Below, piece after piece: positions 25,339 to 34,617 of a stretch of DNA of 64,000 nt. The translations under genes and the position numbers were made by a program. Position 1 is the first letter of the stretch; each line of letters begins with the position of its first letter. The notes under the pieces were generated by a model that saw nothing but the letters and a program-made list of their open reading frames with translations, had not been told where the DNA came from and did not search any database. The DNA comes from Shewanella sp. Isolate13 (GTDB lineage Bacteria; Pseudomonadota; Gammaproteobacteria; Enterobacterales; Shewanellaceae), in assembly GCF_022398325.1 (NCBI RefSeq), contig NZ_JAKEVD010000005.1:1-64000 (forward strand). The letters run 5' to 3'.

Positions 25339-27529
25339 AACCAATACGCTAGCGCCAGAAACTACGCAGGAAAAGCCCAAACAAAAGATGAGTATGTCAA
25401 CGCTGGTACTGCTGTCTTTTGCTGCTGGGATCTTAGCAGGGCTGTTTTTTGGGGAGATGCTAGCCTGGATGTCTATTATCGGTGACGCATTCATTAAGCT
25501 GTTACAGATGACCATTATTCCCTACATCATAGTCTCACTGGTTTCTAGCCTAGGCAGCTTAACTATGGAGCAAGCCAAGTCTTTAGGAGTAAAAGTCGGG
25601 AAGTTGATGCTGGTGATTTGGTCGTTTGGCCTGTTGAGTATGTATTTTATCAAATACACCTTTCCCGACTGGCAAGCTGGAGAGTTTTTTAGTCTAACGG
25701 CACTGGAAGATCCTAACTCAGTAAACTTGCTTGATATCTATATTCCCTCTAACCCGTTTTTTTCTTTGTCGAACAGTTATATCCCAGCCATTGTGCTGTT
25801 TTGTGTCGCTACTGGCATTGCACTTATCTCTATCGAGAATAAAGACTCGTTGATGAAACCTATGCAGTTGTTAGGGGAGTCGTTTAATAAGGTGACCCAG
25901 AGCATCGTTAAGCTGATGCCGATAGGTATTTTTGCTATGACGGCAGCTACAGCTGGCACCATGGATTTTGACGAGTTTCAAAAGCTACAGGTCTACTTTG
26001 TGGCTCATGTGGTGATGACGATAATTCTAACTTACTGGGTGTTGCCTGCAATTTTAGCCGTATTTACTCCCTTTTCTTATCGCGATATTACCGGAATAGC
26101 AAAAGATGCGATGATCACAGCATTTGCCGCGGGTAATATCTTTATCGTTATTCCTATTCTAATTGAGCGCACCAAGGAGCTATTCCATAAATATAATATC
26201 GGCAGTCAGCAAAGTGATGACTACGCCAATATCATTATTCCTGTGGTGTTCAGTTTTCCTAATTTAGGCAAGTTACTCACCATTGTCTTTGTGCTCTTTG
26301 CGGCTTGGTTTTCGGGTAAGGAGCTCGATTTCTTAACTTACTTGCCAATGTCATTAAATGGTTTAGTCAGCCTGTTTGGTAGTGTTTACCTTACTATCCC
26401 CATGTTGCTGGACTCATTAGAGCTTTCTTCCGATCTTTTTCAGCTGTATATGGTTTCAAGTTTGTTCACTAGCCGCTTTACCTCTTTGCTTGCCGCGATG
26501 AATATTTTTATCTTAGCTATTGGTGGCACGGCGATGTTGGTAGGGATTGCTAAGGTGAGCATGAAGCGTTTAGTCACTATTAGCCTATTAACGCCAGTAG
26601 TATTTGGTTTAACTCTCTTAGCAACAAGTTGGTTATTAAGCTCTATCGTCGATACCGAGTATGAGATGGATGAAGTTGTTGCACAAATGAGCGCAGCAGA
26701 GAAGATCCCAGACCAAGTGACTGCCTATAACTGGGCCGATTTCCCCCAAGCCGATGGCCCTAGAAGCGTGCAGCAGATAAGAGAAAGCGGCGTGCTTAGA
26801 GTCGGTTACAACCCGATTCAGGTGCCGTTCTCTTTCTATAATGCTCAGCAAGAGTTGGTGGGCTTTGATGTTGAGCTAATGAAAAAGTTAGCCCTAGAGA
26901 TGGAACTAAAAGTTGCATTTGTGCCTTATACTTTTGCTAATGTGCTGGAGGGGATCAATCAAGGTCAATTTGATATTGCGATATCGGGTTTACAGATGAC
27001 AACTAAGCGAATCGAGCTGGTGGGCTTTACGACCCCTGTGCTGGATCTGCATTACGCATTTGTGGTGAAAGATCATCGAGTAGATGAATTCAAAACCGAT
27101 AAATTAATCCGTGAGGCCGAACAGATCCGCATAGCCACCGTGGGGCGTTATTCGATTATCCCGCGCTTAGAGGAGAAGTTTCCTAATATCGAGTTTGAGA
27201 CCATTCAGTCTGACCGATTGTTTTTCGAAGATGATGGCAAGACCTGGGATGGACTGATGATAAGTCTTGAGGCTGGTAAGACTTGGACAATCCTATATCC
27301 AGAGTACGCCACACTTTATAACCGTGAAGAGATTAAATCGTTCCCAGCATCTTACGCGGTAGCTCGAGACAACGCCTCGCTACAAACCTTTTTAAACAGC
27401 TGGTTGGAGCTACAAAAGTCATCTGGCTATGTCGACAAGCTCTATGGCTATTGGATCTTAGGTGAGAATGCTAAACCGAAGGAGCCTCGCTGGTCTGTCA
27501 TTAAAGATGTGTTACATTGGGTTGATTAA
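25328..27529 (+). CDS. Fusion: dicarboxylate/amino acid:cation symporter plus solute-binding domain
   Basis: Unusual fusion (733 aa). Residues about 15-440 form a DAACS (SDF) symporter with 8 or more membrane helices, the SNSYIPAIVLFCVATGIAL segment and the IIIPVVFSFPNLGK segment. Residues about 480-720 form a periplasmic type-3 solute-binding domain: RESGVLRVGYNPIQVPFSF, LVGFDVELMKKLA, FDIAISGLQMTTKR. The ATG at 25328 has GGGGAG 4 nt upstream and overlaps bshA-like codons; earlier starts lie inside that gene without ribosome sites. A tethered receptor on a secondary carrier suggests high-affinity uptake or ligand sensing. Substrate probably an amino or dicarboxylic acid. Confidence 0.85.
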   Translation: MSSETNTLAPETTQEKPKQKMSMSTLVLLSFAAGILAGLFFGEMLAWMSIIGDAFIKLLQMTIIPYIIVSLVSSLGSLTMEQAKSLGVKVGKLMLVIWSFGLLSMYFIKYTFPDWQAGEFFSLTALEDPNSVNLLDIYIPSNPFFSLSNSYIPAIVLFCVATGIALISIENKDSLMKPMQLLGESFNKVTQSIVKLMPIGIFAMTAATAGTMDFDEFQKLQVYFVAHVVMTIILTYWVLPAILAVFTPFSYRDITGIAKDAMITAFAAGNIFIVIPILIERTKELFHKYNIGSQQSDDYANIIIPVVFSFPNLGKLLTIVFVLFAAWFSGKELDFLTYLPMSLNGLVSLFGSVYLTIPMLLDSLELSSDLFQLYMVSSLFTSRFTSLLAAMNIFILAIGGTAMLVGIAKVSMKRLVTISLLTPVVFGLTLLATSWLLSSIVDTEYEMDEVVAQMSAAEKIPDQVTAYNWADFPQADGPRSVQQIRESGVLRVGYNPIQVPFSFYNAQQELVGFDVELMKKLALEMELKVAFVPYTFANVLEGINQGQFDIAISGLQMTTKRIELVGFTTPVLDLHYAFVVKDHRVDEFKTDKLIREAEQIRIATVGRYSIIPRLEEKFPNIEFETIQSDRLFFEDDGKTWDGLMISLEAGKTWTILYPEYATLYNREEIKSFPASYAVARDNASLQTFLNSWLELQKSSGYVDKLYGYWILGENAKPKEPRWSVIKDVLHWVD

Positions 27530-27577
27530 AAGTAAGAATAACAAATGAATAGTCGTATGCGGCAAGGATCACTTTTG

Positions 27578-28399
27578 GTGAAAAAGCTTACTTTGGTACT
27601 GCTCATCTTACTCTTTCATTCTGCGGCCTTTGCCAGTGAGGAGTATGAGGTTGGGCCTGACTCTTATGACGAGAGCAAAGATGAGTGGAATTATTTAATC
27701 GCCTTCCCTATGGTTTGGGCTCCTGATATTTCAGGTTCAATTTCAGCCGATAGTGAACGAGTCGATATCGATGTGCCGTTTAAGAATATCATCGATAACC
27801 TTAATTTTGGTGTTATAGGCGAGCTTTACGCGCAGAAAGGCGATTGGCTCTATAGCTTAAGAGTCAATTATCTAAGGATTAAAACCGACACTCAAACTGA
27901 GGGGATAACAGGGCCTATCACTGGCGGCATTATTTCACCGGGGCACAATATAGAAACCGATATGCATCTAGCGGTTAATGACTTTCTTGCGGGCTACGAA
28001 GTGACGCCGGGTTTCCGTATATTTACTGGTGTACGTCATGTTTTTAGCAAAATCGATCTTAATGTTAAGCCACTGAGCGATGAAGGCCTTATTAACATTA
28101 ATGCTCAAGTTCCTATTGCCGATGAGCATTTGTTTGATTGGTTAGTTGGTGTCACCTACCGATATTGGGTTACTGAGTCTTGGGGGATTTCAGTGGGCGC
28201 CGACACTAAAATCTATGGCGATAACGATAGGGATTATGGCTTTAATGCGTCGGCGTTATACCGTTTTGGCGATCTGCATAACGTATGGATAGGCTATCGT
28301 TATCTACAAATCGGTAACGACAGTGAGCTCGATGGGGTTAAGTATGAGATGGACTTTATCGAGAAAGGCCCACAAATTGGCTGGGCCTTTAGCTTTTAA
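27578..28399 (+). CDS. Predicted outer-membrane beta-barrel protein
   Basis: Exported barrel-like protein (273 aa from the GTG at 27578, which has AAGGA 9 nt upstream; an ATG at 27545 lacks a ribosome site). Signal peptide to about FAFAS. Repeated amphipathic strands (DWLYSLRVNYLRIKTD, WLVGVTYRYWVTESWGISVGA, NVWIGYRYLQIGND) and the C-terminal GWAFSF fit an outer-membrane barrel. It follows the symporter fusion by 48 bp, completing an apparent three-gene operon spanning cytoplasm, inner and outer membrane. Confidence 0.7.
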   Translation: MKKLTLVLLILLFHSAAFASEEYEVGPDSYDESKDEWNYLIAFPMVWAPDISGSISADSERVDIDVPFKNIIDNLNFGVIGELYAQKGDWLYSLRVNYLRIKTDTQTEGITGPITGGIISPGHNIETDMHLAVNDFLAGYEVTPGFRIFTGVRHVFSKIDLNVKPLSDEGLININAQVPIADEHLFDWLVGVTYRYWVTESWGISVGADTKIYGDNDRDYGFNASALYRFGDLHNVWIGYRYLQIGNDSELDGVKYEMDFIEKGPQIGWAFSF

Positions 28400-28438
28400 T
28401 CTGTTGTGAGGTTATCGATTTATCCTGACAGCCATTGG

Positions 28439-29452
28439 TTATAGCAAGAAGCTGTAGCTAAGTATGCCATAGCCATGCCACTGGTTTGGATCGGGTTGAT
28501 ACTCTGGCGTGTAAACCTCAAAGCTCCAGCTTACAGACCAAGTGGGAAATGCCCAAATGACGCCTGTGCTAGCCTTCACTTGTTGATGCTCCATCTGGAC
28601 GTAGGAATCATAGGGCAGATCTCCATCTATGCTAAGATCGTTAAAGCGATAACCTGCTTGCGCCCGAGCATATACCGTCCAACTCCCACCTTTTCGTGCC
28701 GTAGCGCTGAATTGACCGAAATGCCCTGCATGGCTGCTGAGTTGACCAAATGAGTCTGCTAAATCATCTCCCCAGCGAAGGGTAAAACCTAGGTTTGCTT
28801 CAGAGCGGAAGTTCCCCAGCATGGTATGACTATAGCCACTTAGCTCCCATTGACTATCACTGGTCGCATCTCGACGAAATACCAATGCATCGACCTCGTA
28901 TGCCAGTTGCAGAGTGAATTGATTTTCGACTTGATACTGCCAACCTTTAGGAGGTGTCGATGGGGTAATTTTGTGCACTAGTTCCTGCATGGTTTGAGCG
29001 CCTGATGCTGGGCCCATTACACCTATACTGAACCAATTCTTTTGCGCCAAGGAGTCACTATAACTACCAGTAAAGCTCTCTAGTTCGAGTAGGCCTGCGT
29101 AGGGGCGATCATAGGGTTGGGCGTAATCATGTTCAATCTCACTCGGGGTCCACATCCTTTGGTAAACCTTGGCTCCCCATTGTGATGTTTTATCTTGGCT
29201 TGAAAAGCGTAAGGCCTTTTGCCAACTAAATGGCCAAGGGGCTTGTGTAAAGTCTGCTTTAGGGAGCACCTGCCAACCAAAGACGAAACCATTGGAGTAG
29301 TCGCCATCTTGGCCAATTACCACATCGTTATCAAAGCTAAAGTGCCACTGATCGGCGGTGGCTGGAAAGGAGGCACAGATAAGCAGGCTCGCTAAGCTTG
29401 ATCTGCTGAGCGCTTGGGGATTCGATAAGAAGGTCAATGGACGACTCCTCAA
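28439..29452 (-). CDS. lpxR: Lipid A 3'-O-deacylase LpxR family protein
   Basis: Outer-membrane LpxR family (DUF2219) barrel (337 aa). LpxR removes the 3'-acyloxyacyl group of lipid A in a calcium-dependent reaction. Signal peptide residues 1-33 end in ATA. The family signature begins directly after it: WHFSFDNDVV then GDYSNGFVFGW (the asparagine and aspartates that bind calcium), and YDRPYAGLLELE follows. It ends in SYSFLL with a hydrophobic terminal residue. Single gene, convergent with the bshA-like operon without an obvious terminator between them. Confidence 0.85.
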   Translation of the reverse strand: MRSRPLTFLSNPQALSRSSLASLLICASFPATADQWHFSFDNDVVIGQDGDYSNGFVFGWQVLPKADFTQAPWPFSWQKALRFSSQDKTSQWGAKVYQRMWTPSEIEHDYAQPYDRPYAGLLELESFTGSYSDSLAQKNWFSIGVMGPASGAQTMQELVHKITPSTPPKGWQYQVENQFTLQLAYEVDALVFRRDATSDSQWELSGYSHTMLGNFRSEANLGFTLRWGDDLADSFGQLSSHAGHFGQFSATARKGGSWTVYARAQAGYRFNDLSIDGDLPYDSYVQMEHQQVKASTGVIWAFPTWSVSWSFEVYTPEYQPDPNQWHGYGILSYSFLL

Positions 29453-29889
29453 AGGTCAGGAATGTATGATTTCAGGCTAAGATCTACATAACGCTAACTC
29501 TGCCAGCATAGCCTTAAACAACCTTGAGGTGCAAATCTATTGGTGCTGATTTGGATTAGGCTTTCTTCGCTAGCCTATAGTGCCGAACACTTTTTAGAGG
29601 TAATGACATTCCTATGGACTCACTAGGTTTGTTTCCCTCTTTATTTTAAGGAATCTTTTTGTTGATGATATTGCCCTGTTTGATTACGAGTAAGGCAGGG
29701 CCATAAGCCCTGCAGCTCCCATAGACACTAGAAAATTTGTTATTCATTAGTTTTTCTATTGAAAAATTTTGTGGAGCTGTTTGGTTTATATACAAAAAAG
29801 TTGTTGAAATCCTGCTTGATTAGGCGTAAATTCGCGCTCCCTTTGAGCTAGTTGCTCTATATTTTTATATAAAATCAGAACCTTTTTAG
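29453..29889. other. Divergent intergenic region with a GC-rich hairpin
   Basis: 437 bp. The hairpin GCAGGGC-cataa-GCCCTGC at 29695-29713 lies about 180 bp upstream of the degenerate EAL gene; it lacks a T run. The region downstream is AT-rich and probably contains the promoter. Confidence 0.5.
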
Positions 29890-30618
29890 ATGAATTGTTT
29901 TTTTAAGCACAGTTGTATGCAGCAAAATGAAATGTTAAAGCAGAGCTGCTCTTTGAATAGAAAAAGTGATGCAGGTAAAACATGTTTATACCATTTCGGT
30001 GTTAGTCATATCGTTGAGCGTAAGGGAACACTTTGTGGTGTAGAGATTAAGTCAAGTTGGCTAGAGGGCCAGTTAGCGTCTCGTCCATTACCACAGCATT
30101 ATCTCGCTCATATCAATGAATATAAGAGAATGCTAGCGACTCTTAGCATTCGATTAGAGCAGGACAGCAACAATAGCCTGCATAATACACAGCTGTTCTT
30201 AGCTGTAGAGCGAATTTTCTTATTAGACTCAGAGATCATTAAAGCTTTGCTTGCGTTAGCGACTGCACTGCGCCGCCTCGAAATGACGCTGGTGATAATA
30301 CTCAAAAATCATAGTGACGAGTTGAGTCAATACACTTCCCATATCAAATACCTACTAAGAGACGCGGGGATTAAGTTTTGCTTAGCTTGTAAATTTGATA
30401 GCAATATAAAGACCGCTTATCCGTTTGATTTTTTAATGTTTGATAGTAAAAATTTACAGATTGCAATAGAGAAGCAACAAGATAATGAAATCGTCGACTC
30501 TCTGTTTACCATGAGGGAGAGAGGGTTCTCTCTTATATTATCGGGAATTGCTGATGCTGCAGACTACAGCGTGGGACTCGCATTACCCTTTACTTGCTTT
30601 CAGTCGGTTAAGGCATAG
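29890..30618 (+). CDS. Degenerate EAL-domain protein without catalytic residues
   Basis: 242-aa protein that can be aligned by pattern with EAL phosphodiesterase domains but has lost the active site. GVEIKSSWLEG stands where an active enzyme has ExLxRW (the neighbouring gene has GVEVLLRW), FDFLMFDSK replaces FDYLKIDQQ, and GIADAADYSVG replaces the EGVET motif. It therefore probably does not hydrolyse c-di-GMP and may act as a regulator or partner, as YdiV does in enterobacteria. Only 4 nt separate it from a full EAL gene, so the two are cotranscribed and likely coupled. ATG assignment is plausible; ribosome site weak. Confidence 0.65.
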   Translation: MNCFFKHSCMQQNEMLKQSCSLNRKSDAGKTCLYHFGVSHIVERKGTLCGVEIKSSWLEGQLASRPLPQHYLAHINEYKRMLATLSIRLEQDSNNSLHNTQLFLAVERIFLLDSEIIKALLALATALRRLEMTLVIILKNHSDELSQYTSHIKYLLRDAGIKFCLACKFDSNIKTAYPFDFLMFDSKNLQIAIEKQQDNEIVDSLFTMRERGFSLILSGIADAADYSVGLALPFTCFQSVKA

Positions 30619-30622
30619 GGGA

Positions 30623-32137
30623 ATGGTCACTTATGGAACCGATAAAAGAGTGTTGCCTTGGCTGGTTATTGCGGCATTAATGTTGTGTGCCGTCATCTCT
30701 TACATTCTGACCGAGTATCAGTTGTACACTAAGCTAGAGGTAAGAGTTAATGATTTTGATAGCATCTATAGTCAGCGCCTAGCGAGTGCTAATCGTAGCC
30801 TACAAACTGTCGAGAATGAGCTGAGAGCGATAAAAGCCAATACCTGCTCACAAGAGGTAATAGATACTCTTAAAGACTATACCTTAACTTTAGATACCTT
30901 AGTTGTTGTTTGGGTTAAGTTTTTAGGTGAACCGTTTGCTTGCTCAGCGCTTGGTGTCTCTCCATTACCACAGGCACCCTATTATGATGTGGGGAGCGCA
31001 ATGACAAATGGACTCTATGTATATCAGCAGATGAATAGTCGTAATCTTGATGCAACGAAACCCATCTATGTAGGGCGACATACGGAGCAATATCGCGGGT
31101 TAATCGGTATAGATGTTTTTCCTTATATACAAGAAATGTTGAAAGACTGTGATTACTGTGGGGCGTTAAGAATCCTGTCTAATAATCAGTATGAATTATT
31201 TAGGATAAACAAAAGTGTTCCGTATTGGAGCACTTTGCAATTTAACTCAGAAGTCACGGGGTTGACTTATAGCTTCTCTCTTAACCTATATAACAAGGCT
31301 TTATTGTGGTTACATCACTTTGTCGGTGTAGTTCTGAGCTTTGGTATGTTATTTGTTGGCTGGTTCTTACTAAGAGGAGTGTTAAGGCAATATTATTGGC
31401 ATAGGCGTTTTTTAAAAGCACTGAAGAAGGAGTTCGACTTAGTTTATCAACCTATTGTCGATAACCAAAACCAAGAGGTTGTGGGGGTTGAGGTGCTATT
31501 AAGGTGGTTTAAATCAGACGGAAGCGTACGAAATACTGGAGAGTTTATAGAGGTACTTGAACAAGATCCTATAATGCCTGAGGTCACTCGCTGGGTTGTT
31601 AAAACGGCTTTGACAGATCTAAGAGAGTTATTGGATGCAAATATTATTCGTTGGTGCAGCATTAATGTCAGCGCATTGGAGATCGAGCAAGGGCAGATGC
31701 TTTCATTTTTGCGGGAGTTAGTCGAGGAAGGCTACCCTGTAGAGTATTTGAGCTTCGAATTAACCGAGCGGGTACCAATTAAGAATTGGCCGCAACTTGA
31801 GCAGTTCATTCAATTGTGTCAAGAGTTAGGCTGTAAGGTAAAGCTCGATGATGTAGGTACGGGCTATGGCGGTAATTTATGTTTACAAAACTTGGATTTC
31901 GATTACCTTAAAATCGATCAACAGTTTATTAGGCACCTAGGGACGGCGGTGAGTAAGTTATCACTCATTGCCTCTTATATAGCGATTGCGAAAGAGTTAA
32001 ATATTAAGGTCATCGCTGAGGGAGTAGAAACCCAAGAGCAGGCAGAGATCTTGAAAACACTTGGGATTAACCTACACCAAGGCTGGCTCTATTCAAAGGC
32101 ATTGCCTATTAAGGAACTCAGTGCTTACCTGTACTGA
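30623..32137 (+). CDS. Membrane EAL-domain c-di-GMP phosphodiesterase (CSS-motif type)
   Basis: Inner-membrane phosphodiesterase (504 aa) expected to hydrolyse c-di-GMP to pGpG. Two membrane helices (about residues 10-30 and 225-250) flank a periplasmic domain with cysteines resembling the CSS-motif sensor found with EAL domains, a redox-sensing layout. The EAL domain (about 260-500) keeps catalytic motifs: GVEVLLRWF, SINVSALEI, FELTER, LDDVGTGYG, LKIDQQFI, and VIAEGVETQEQ with QGWLYSKAL. Start ATG at 30623 has AAGG 9 nt upstream. It follows the degenerate EAL gene by 4 nt. Confidence 0.87.
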   Translation: MVTYGTDKRVLPWLVIAALMLCAVISYILTEYQLYTKLEVRVNDFDSIYSQRLASANRSLQTVENELRAIKANTCSQEVIDTLKDYTLTLDTLVVVWVKFLGEPFACSALGVSPLPQAPYYDVGSAMTNGLYVYQQMNSRNLDATKPIYVGRHTEQYRGLIGIDVFPYIQEMLKDCDYCGALRILSNNQYELFRINKSVPYWSTLQFNSEVTGLTYSFSLNLYNKALLWLHHFVGVVLSFGMLFVGWFLLRGVLRQYYWHRRFLKALKKEFDLVYQPIVDNQNQEVVGVEVLLRWFKSDGSVRNTGEFIEVLEQDPIMPEVTRWVVKTALTDLRELLDANIIRWCSINVSALEIEQGQMLSFLRELVEEGYPVEYLSFELTERVPIKNWPQLEQFIQLCQELGCKVKLDDVGTGYGGNLCLQNLDFDYLKIDQQFIRHLGTAVSKLSLIASYIAIAKELNIKVIAEGVETQEQAEILKTLGINLHQGWLYSKALPIKELSAYLY

Positions 32138-32153
32138 TTTCGCTCATAAACAC

Positions 32154-32186
32154 AAAAGCCTTAGTGTTAGCGTACTAAGGCTTTTT
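32154..32186 (+). terminator. Terminator of the EAL operon
   Basis: Stem AAAAGCCTTAGT with ACTAAGGCTTTT around a short loop, then T residues; 17 bp beyond the stop. Confidence 0.9.
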
Positions 32187-32255
32187 GGTTTTTATTTCGG
32201 GTATCGTTAGAGCGGCTATAGATAAGGCGCTGTCAGTGTTGCAGTTGAAGCGGAC

Positions 32256-32816
32256 TTACTTAGTCGCTTTGAAAATCTGCATAAATGATGGTGGTTGCTG
32301 GATATCAATGGGGACATTGAGCTTTCTTGCTACATCGTTGGCCGAAATGAGTCCACGGATATGGTGCAACTCATGGTCGATAACCAGTATATGGTGTAAG
32401 CCGTTTTCTTTTAATGAACGTACAATATCACTCACTTTAGCAGTCGTAACTTGATGGTAATCTAGCGCCATCAAGTCTTCGCGGGGCACCATCACATCGG
32501 TGACTTGTAAGTCTTTGATATTGGTTGAACGTTGGCTCGCTATCTTCATCATCTTGCTATCGGATAACTCGTATTTGGTTACGACCCCAAGAAATCGATT
32601 ATCTTTATCGACAACAAGACGCATAAAGGCATGGGTTTTCTCCATGATATCGGCAGTATCTATTGCACTAGTTGATGAGTCCACCGCCATTGGCTGGGAG
32701 TGATCAAAATCAGTAAAGATGGATAGGGCTGGCGAGTCTAACCTGGCGGCATATCCGTTGGTTGACCACATAAGGTGATCGATAGAAGCAGTACTAAATA
32801 ATTCAAGATTTCTCAT
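32256..32816 (-). CDS. Tandem CBS-domain protein
   Basis: Cytoplasmic protein (186 aa) with two CBS motifs (about residues 42-100 and 112-172: FMRLVVDKDNRFLGVVTKYEL and HHILVIDHELHHIRGLISANDVA). Such pairs form a Bateman module binding adenosine nucleotides or S-adenosylmethionine. No attached catalytic domain, so probably a regulatory partner of an enzyme or transporter elsewhere. Single gene, convergent with the EAL operon. Confidence 0.8.
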   Translation of the reverse strand: MRNLELFSTASIDHLMWSTNGYAARLDSPALSIFTDFDHSQPMAVDSSTSAIDTADIMEKTHAFMRLVVDKDNRFLGVVTKYELSDSKMMKIASQRSTNIKDLQVTDVMVPREDLMALDYHQVTTAKVSDIVRSLKENGLHHILVIDHELHHIRGLISANDVARKLNVPIDIQQPPSFMQIFKATK

Positions 32817-33119
32817 TAGAATACTCCATGAATGTAATGGCCGAACGAGATGACAGAATGTGATCTTGATACCATGTTTATAAGCTAGTCCTGAAGTGTA
32901 GGCAGGTCAATAAGTATGAATTACATTTAATTTTAGTTAAGCTTTTGAGGGATTTATTATAATTTAGATGCTAGTTCCGATTATTTTTGCCTCAAACCTC
33001 ATACTCGCGTGTCGGCTTTCTCTATTTGTTTTTGAATTCTAACTAGTTTTAGGTTGTCTGATGTTTGTAGGAGGTTTGAGCATCAAGTTAAATTTATAGG
33101 CAAGGGAAGCGAATAGAGC
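32817..33119. other. Intergenic region, nothing recognised
   Basis: 303 bp between the divergent CBS and nfsA genes; AT-rich, presumably promoters. A ribosome-like AGGGAAG precedes nfsA by 11 nt. Confidence 0.5.
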
Positions 33120-33842
33120 ATGAATTCAACTATTGAGGCTATTTTACAGCACCGTTCGATTAGGCATTTTACCGAGCAAAAAATTGAAGATGAAAAGCTA
33201 GAGTTAATTCTGCGCTGCGCTAATGCCGCTTCGAGTTCTAGCTTTATACAGTGTTCAAGTATTATTAGAGTCACTTTGCCAGATGTAAGAGCTAAGCTCG
33301 CGGAATTTGCTGGCGGGCAAGTTTATGTGGAGTCAGCCGCCGAGTTTTTGGTGTTTTGTGTCGATTTTAATCGCCATCAACAGATCCACCCAGATGCCCA
33401 ACTTGGATTTACCGAACAGACCCTTATTGGAGCGGTTGATACCGGCATCATGGGGCAGAATGCGCTACTTGCAGCTGAATCTCTTGGTTTAGGTGGTGTC
33501 TATATTGGCGGGATCCGTAATAACCCTCAGCAAGTCACCGAGCTACTTGGCTTACCAAAGCATGTGTTACCGCTATTTGGTATGTGCTTAGGTTATAGTG
33601 CCAAAGTTCCTGAAATGAAACCCCGTCTGCCGCTGAGTATAGTGGTCCATCAAGAACGTTATCAAAGCCTCGATAAGCAAGAGCTTGAGAAGTACGATCA
33701 ACATATAAGAAACTACTATGCCAACAGAAGCCGCAACAACAAGCAGAAATCTTGGTCGGAACAAATTACGGCTACCTTAAGTAAGGAGTCCAGACCCTTT
33801 ATGCAAGATTATATTGAGAGCCAAGGTTTCAACCTTAAGTAA
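33120..33842 (+). CDS. nfsA: Oxygen-insensitive NADPH nitroreductase NfsA-type
   Basis: FMN-dependent nitroreductase (240 aa) reducing nitroaromatics, quinones or chromate by two electrons with NADPH. The N-terminal RSIRHFTEQKIEDE with the arginine-rich FMN-binding loop, AANAASSSSFIQ-type segment (CANAASSSSFIQCSS), EQTLIGAVDTGIMGQNALLAAESLGLGGVYIGGIRN and the C-terminal MQDYIESQGF are typical of the NfsA/frp group. Length equals E. coli NfsA. Monocistronic. Confidence 0.88.
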   Translation: MNSTIEAILQHRSIRHFTEQKIEDEKLELILRCANAASSSSFIQCSSIIRVTLPDVRAKLAEFAGGQVYVESAAEFLVFCVDFNRHQQIHPDAQLGFTEQTLIGAVDTGIMGQNALLAAESLGLGGVYIGGIRNNPQQVTELLGLPKHVLPLFGMCLGYSAKVPEMKPRLPLSIVVHQERYQSLDKQELEKYDQHIRNYYANRSRNNKQKSWSEQITATLSKESRPFMQDYIESQGFNLK

Positions 33843-34043
33843 GTCACTTACTAGTATCAAAGCTAAAAGTCGAGGAGGCACTTTTATAGTAGGTTCATCA
33901 TTTTGACAGAGTAGGGCGATCTTTTATACAGAAAGTGTCAAATTAGCGCTAACCTTGATGGCAAATGATAGTTTGTGTTGTTTCTTAGTGCGGTATTCTG
34001 GCTAAACTAGATCCATACTCACTATGTAATCTAGGATCATAAA

Positions 34044-34571
34044 ATGAAACGTCTTGCTTTATCTATCGCCTTAATCGCTTTCTCTGCTCACAGCTACGCC
34101 TTAGAGCTAACGAGCAGTGATATCAATGAAGGCCAGTTGATGTCATCAAAATTTGAGTACAACGGGATGGGCTGCAGCGGTGGCAACCTATCACCTCAGC
34201 TAAGTTGGAGTGATGCTCCAAAAGGGACTAAAAGTTTTGCGATTACGGCATTTGATCCTGATGCGCCAACGGGGAGTGGTTGGTGGCACTGGACGGTACT
34301 CAATATCCCAGCAACAACCACCTCATTAGCCCAAGGTGCATCTGGTAAACTTAAAGCGGGCCATGAGACCAGAACCGACTACGGTAAACCAGGTTATGGT
34401 GGTGTGTGTCCACCAGAGGGGGACGGAATGCATCGATACCAATTTACTATTTGGGCGCTACCTGAGGCTAAAATTGATCTGCCGACAGATATTTCCCCTG
34501 CGGTAGTTGGGTTCACCCTTAATAAAATGGCGTTAGATAAGGCAGTGTTGACTGCAACTTATGTTCGTTAG
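34044..34571 (+). CDS. YbhB/YbcL family PEBP-like exported protein
   Basis: Phosphatidylethanolamine-binding-protein fold, Raf-kinase-inhibitor-like family (175 aa). Signal peptide residues 1-19 end in SYA. Conserved ligand-pocket motifs: LSPQLSWSDAP, DPDAPTGSGWWHW, and YGGVCPPEGDGMHRYQFTIWAL. Bacterial members are periplasmic or cytoplasmic with no settled function. The downstream AraC gene follows by 46 bp on the same strand. Confidence 0.88.
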   Translation: MKRLALSIALIAFSAHSYALELTSSDINEGQLMSSKFEYNGMGCSGGNLSPQLSWSDAPKGTKSFAITAFDPDAPTGSGWWHWTVLNIPATTTSLAQGASGKLKAGHETRTDYGKPGYGGVCPPEGDGMHRYQFTIWALPEAKIDLPTDISPAVVGFTLNKMALDKAVLTATYVR

Positions 34572-34617
34572 TCATTAACCTATTTAACTGATATGAGTGC
34601 TAGAGGAGAGAGCAAGA

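Noticed and set aside
32185..32454. 89-codon plus-strand frame
   Set aside because: Antisense to the CBS-domain gene and starts in the terminator tail of the EAL operon.
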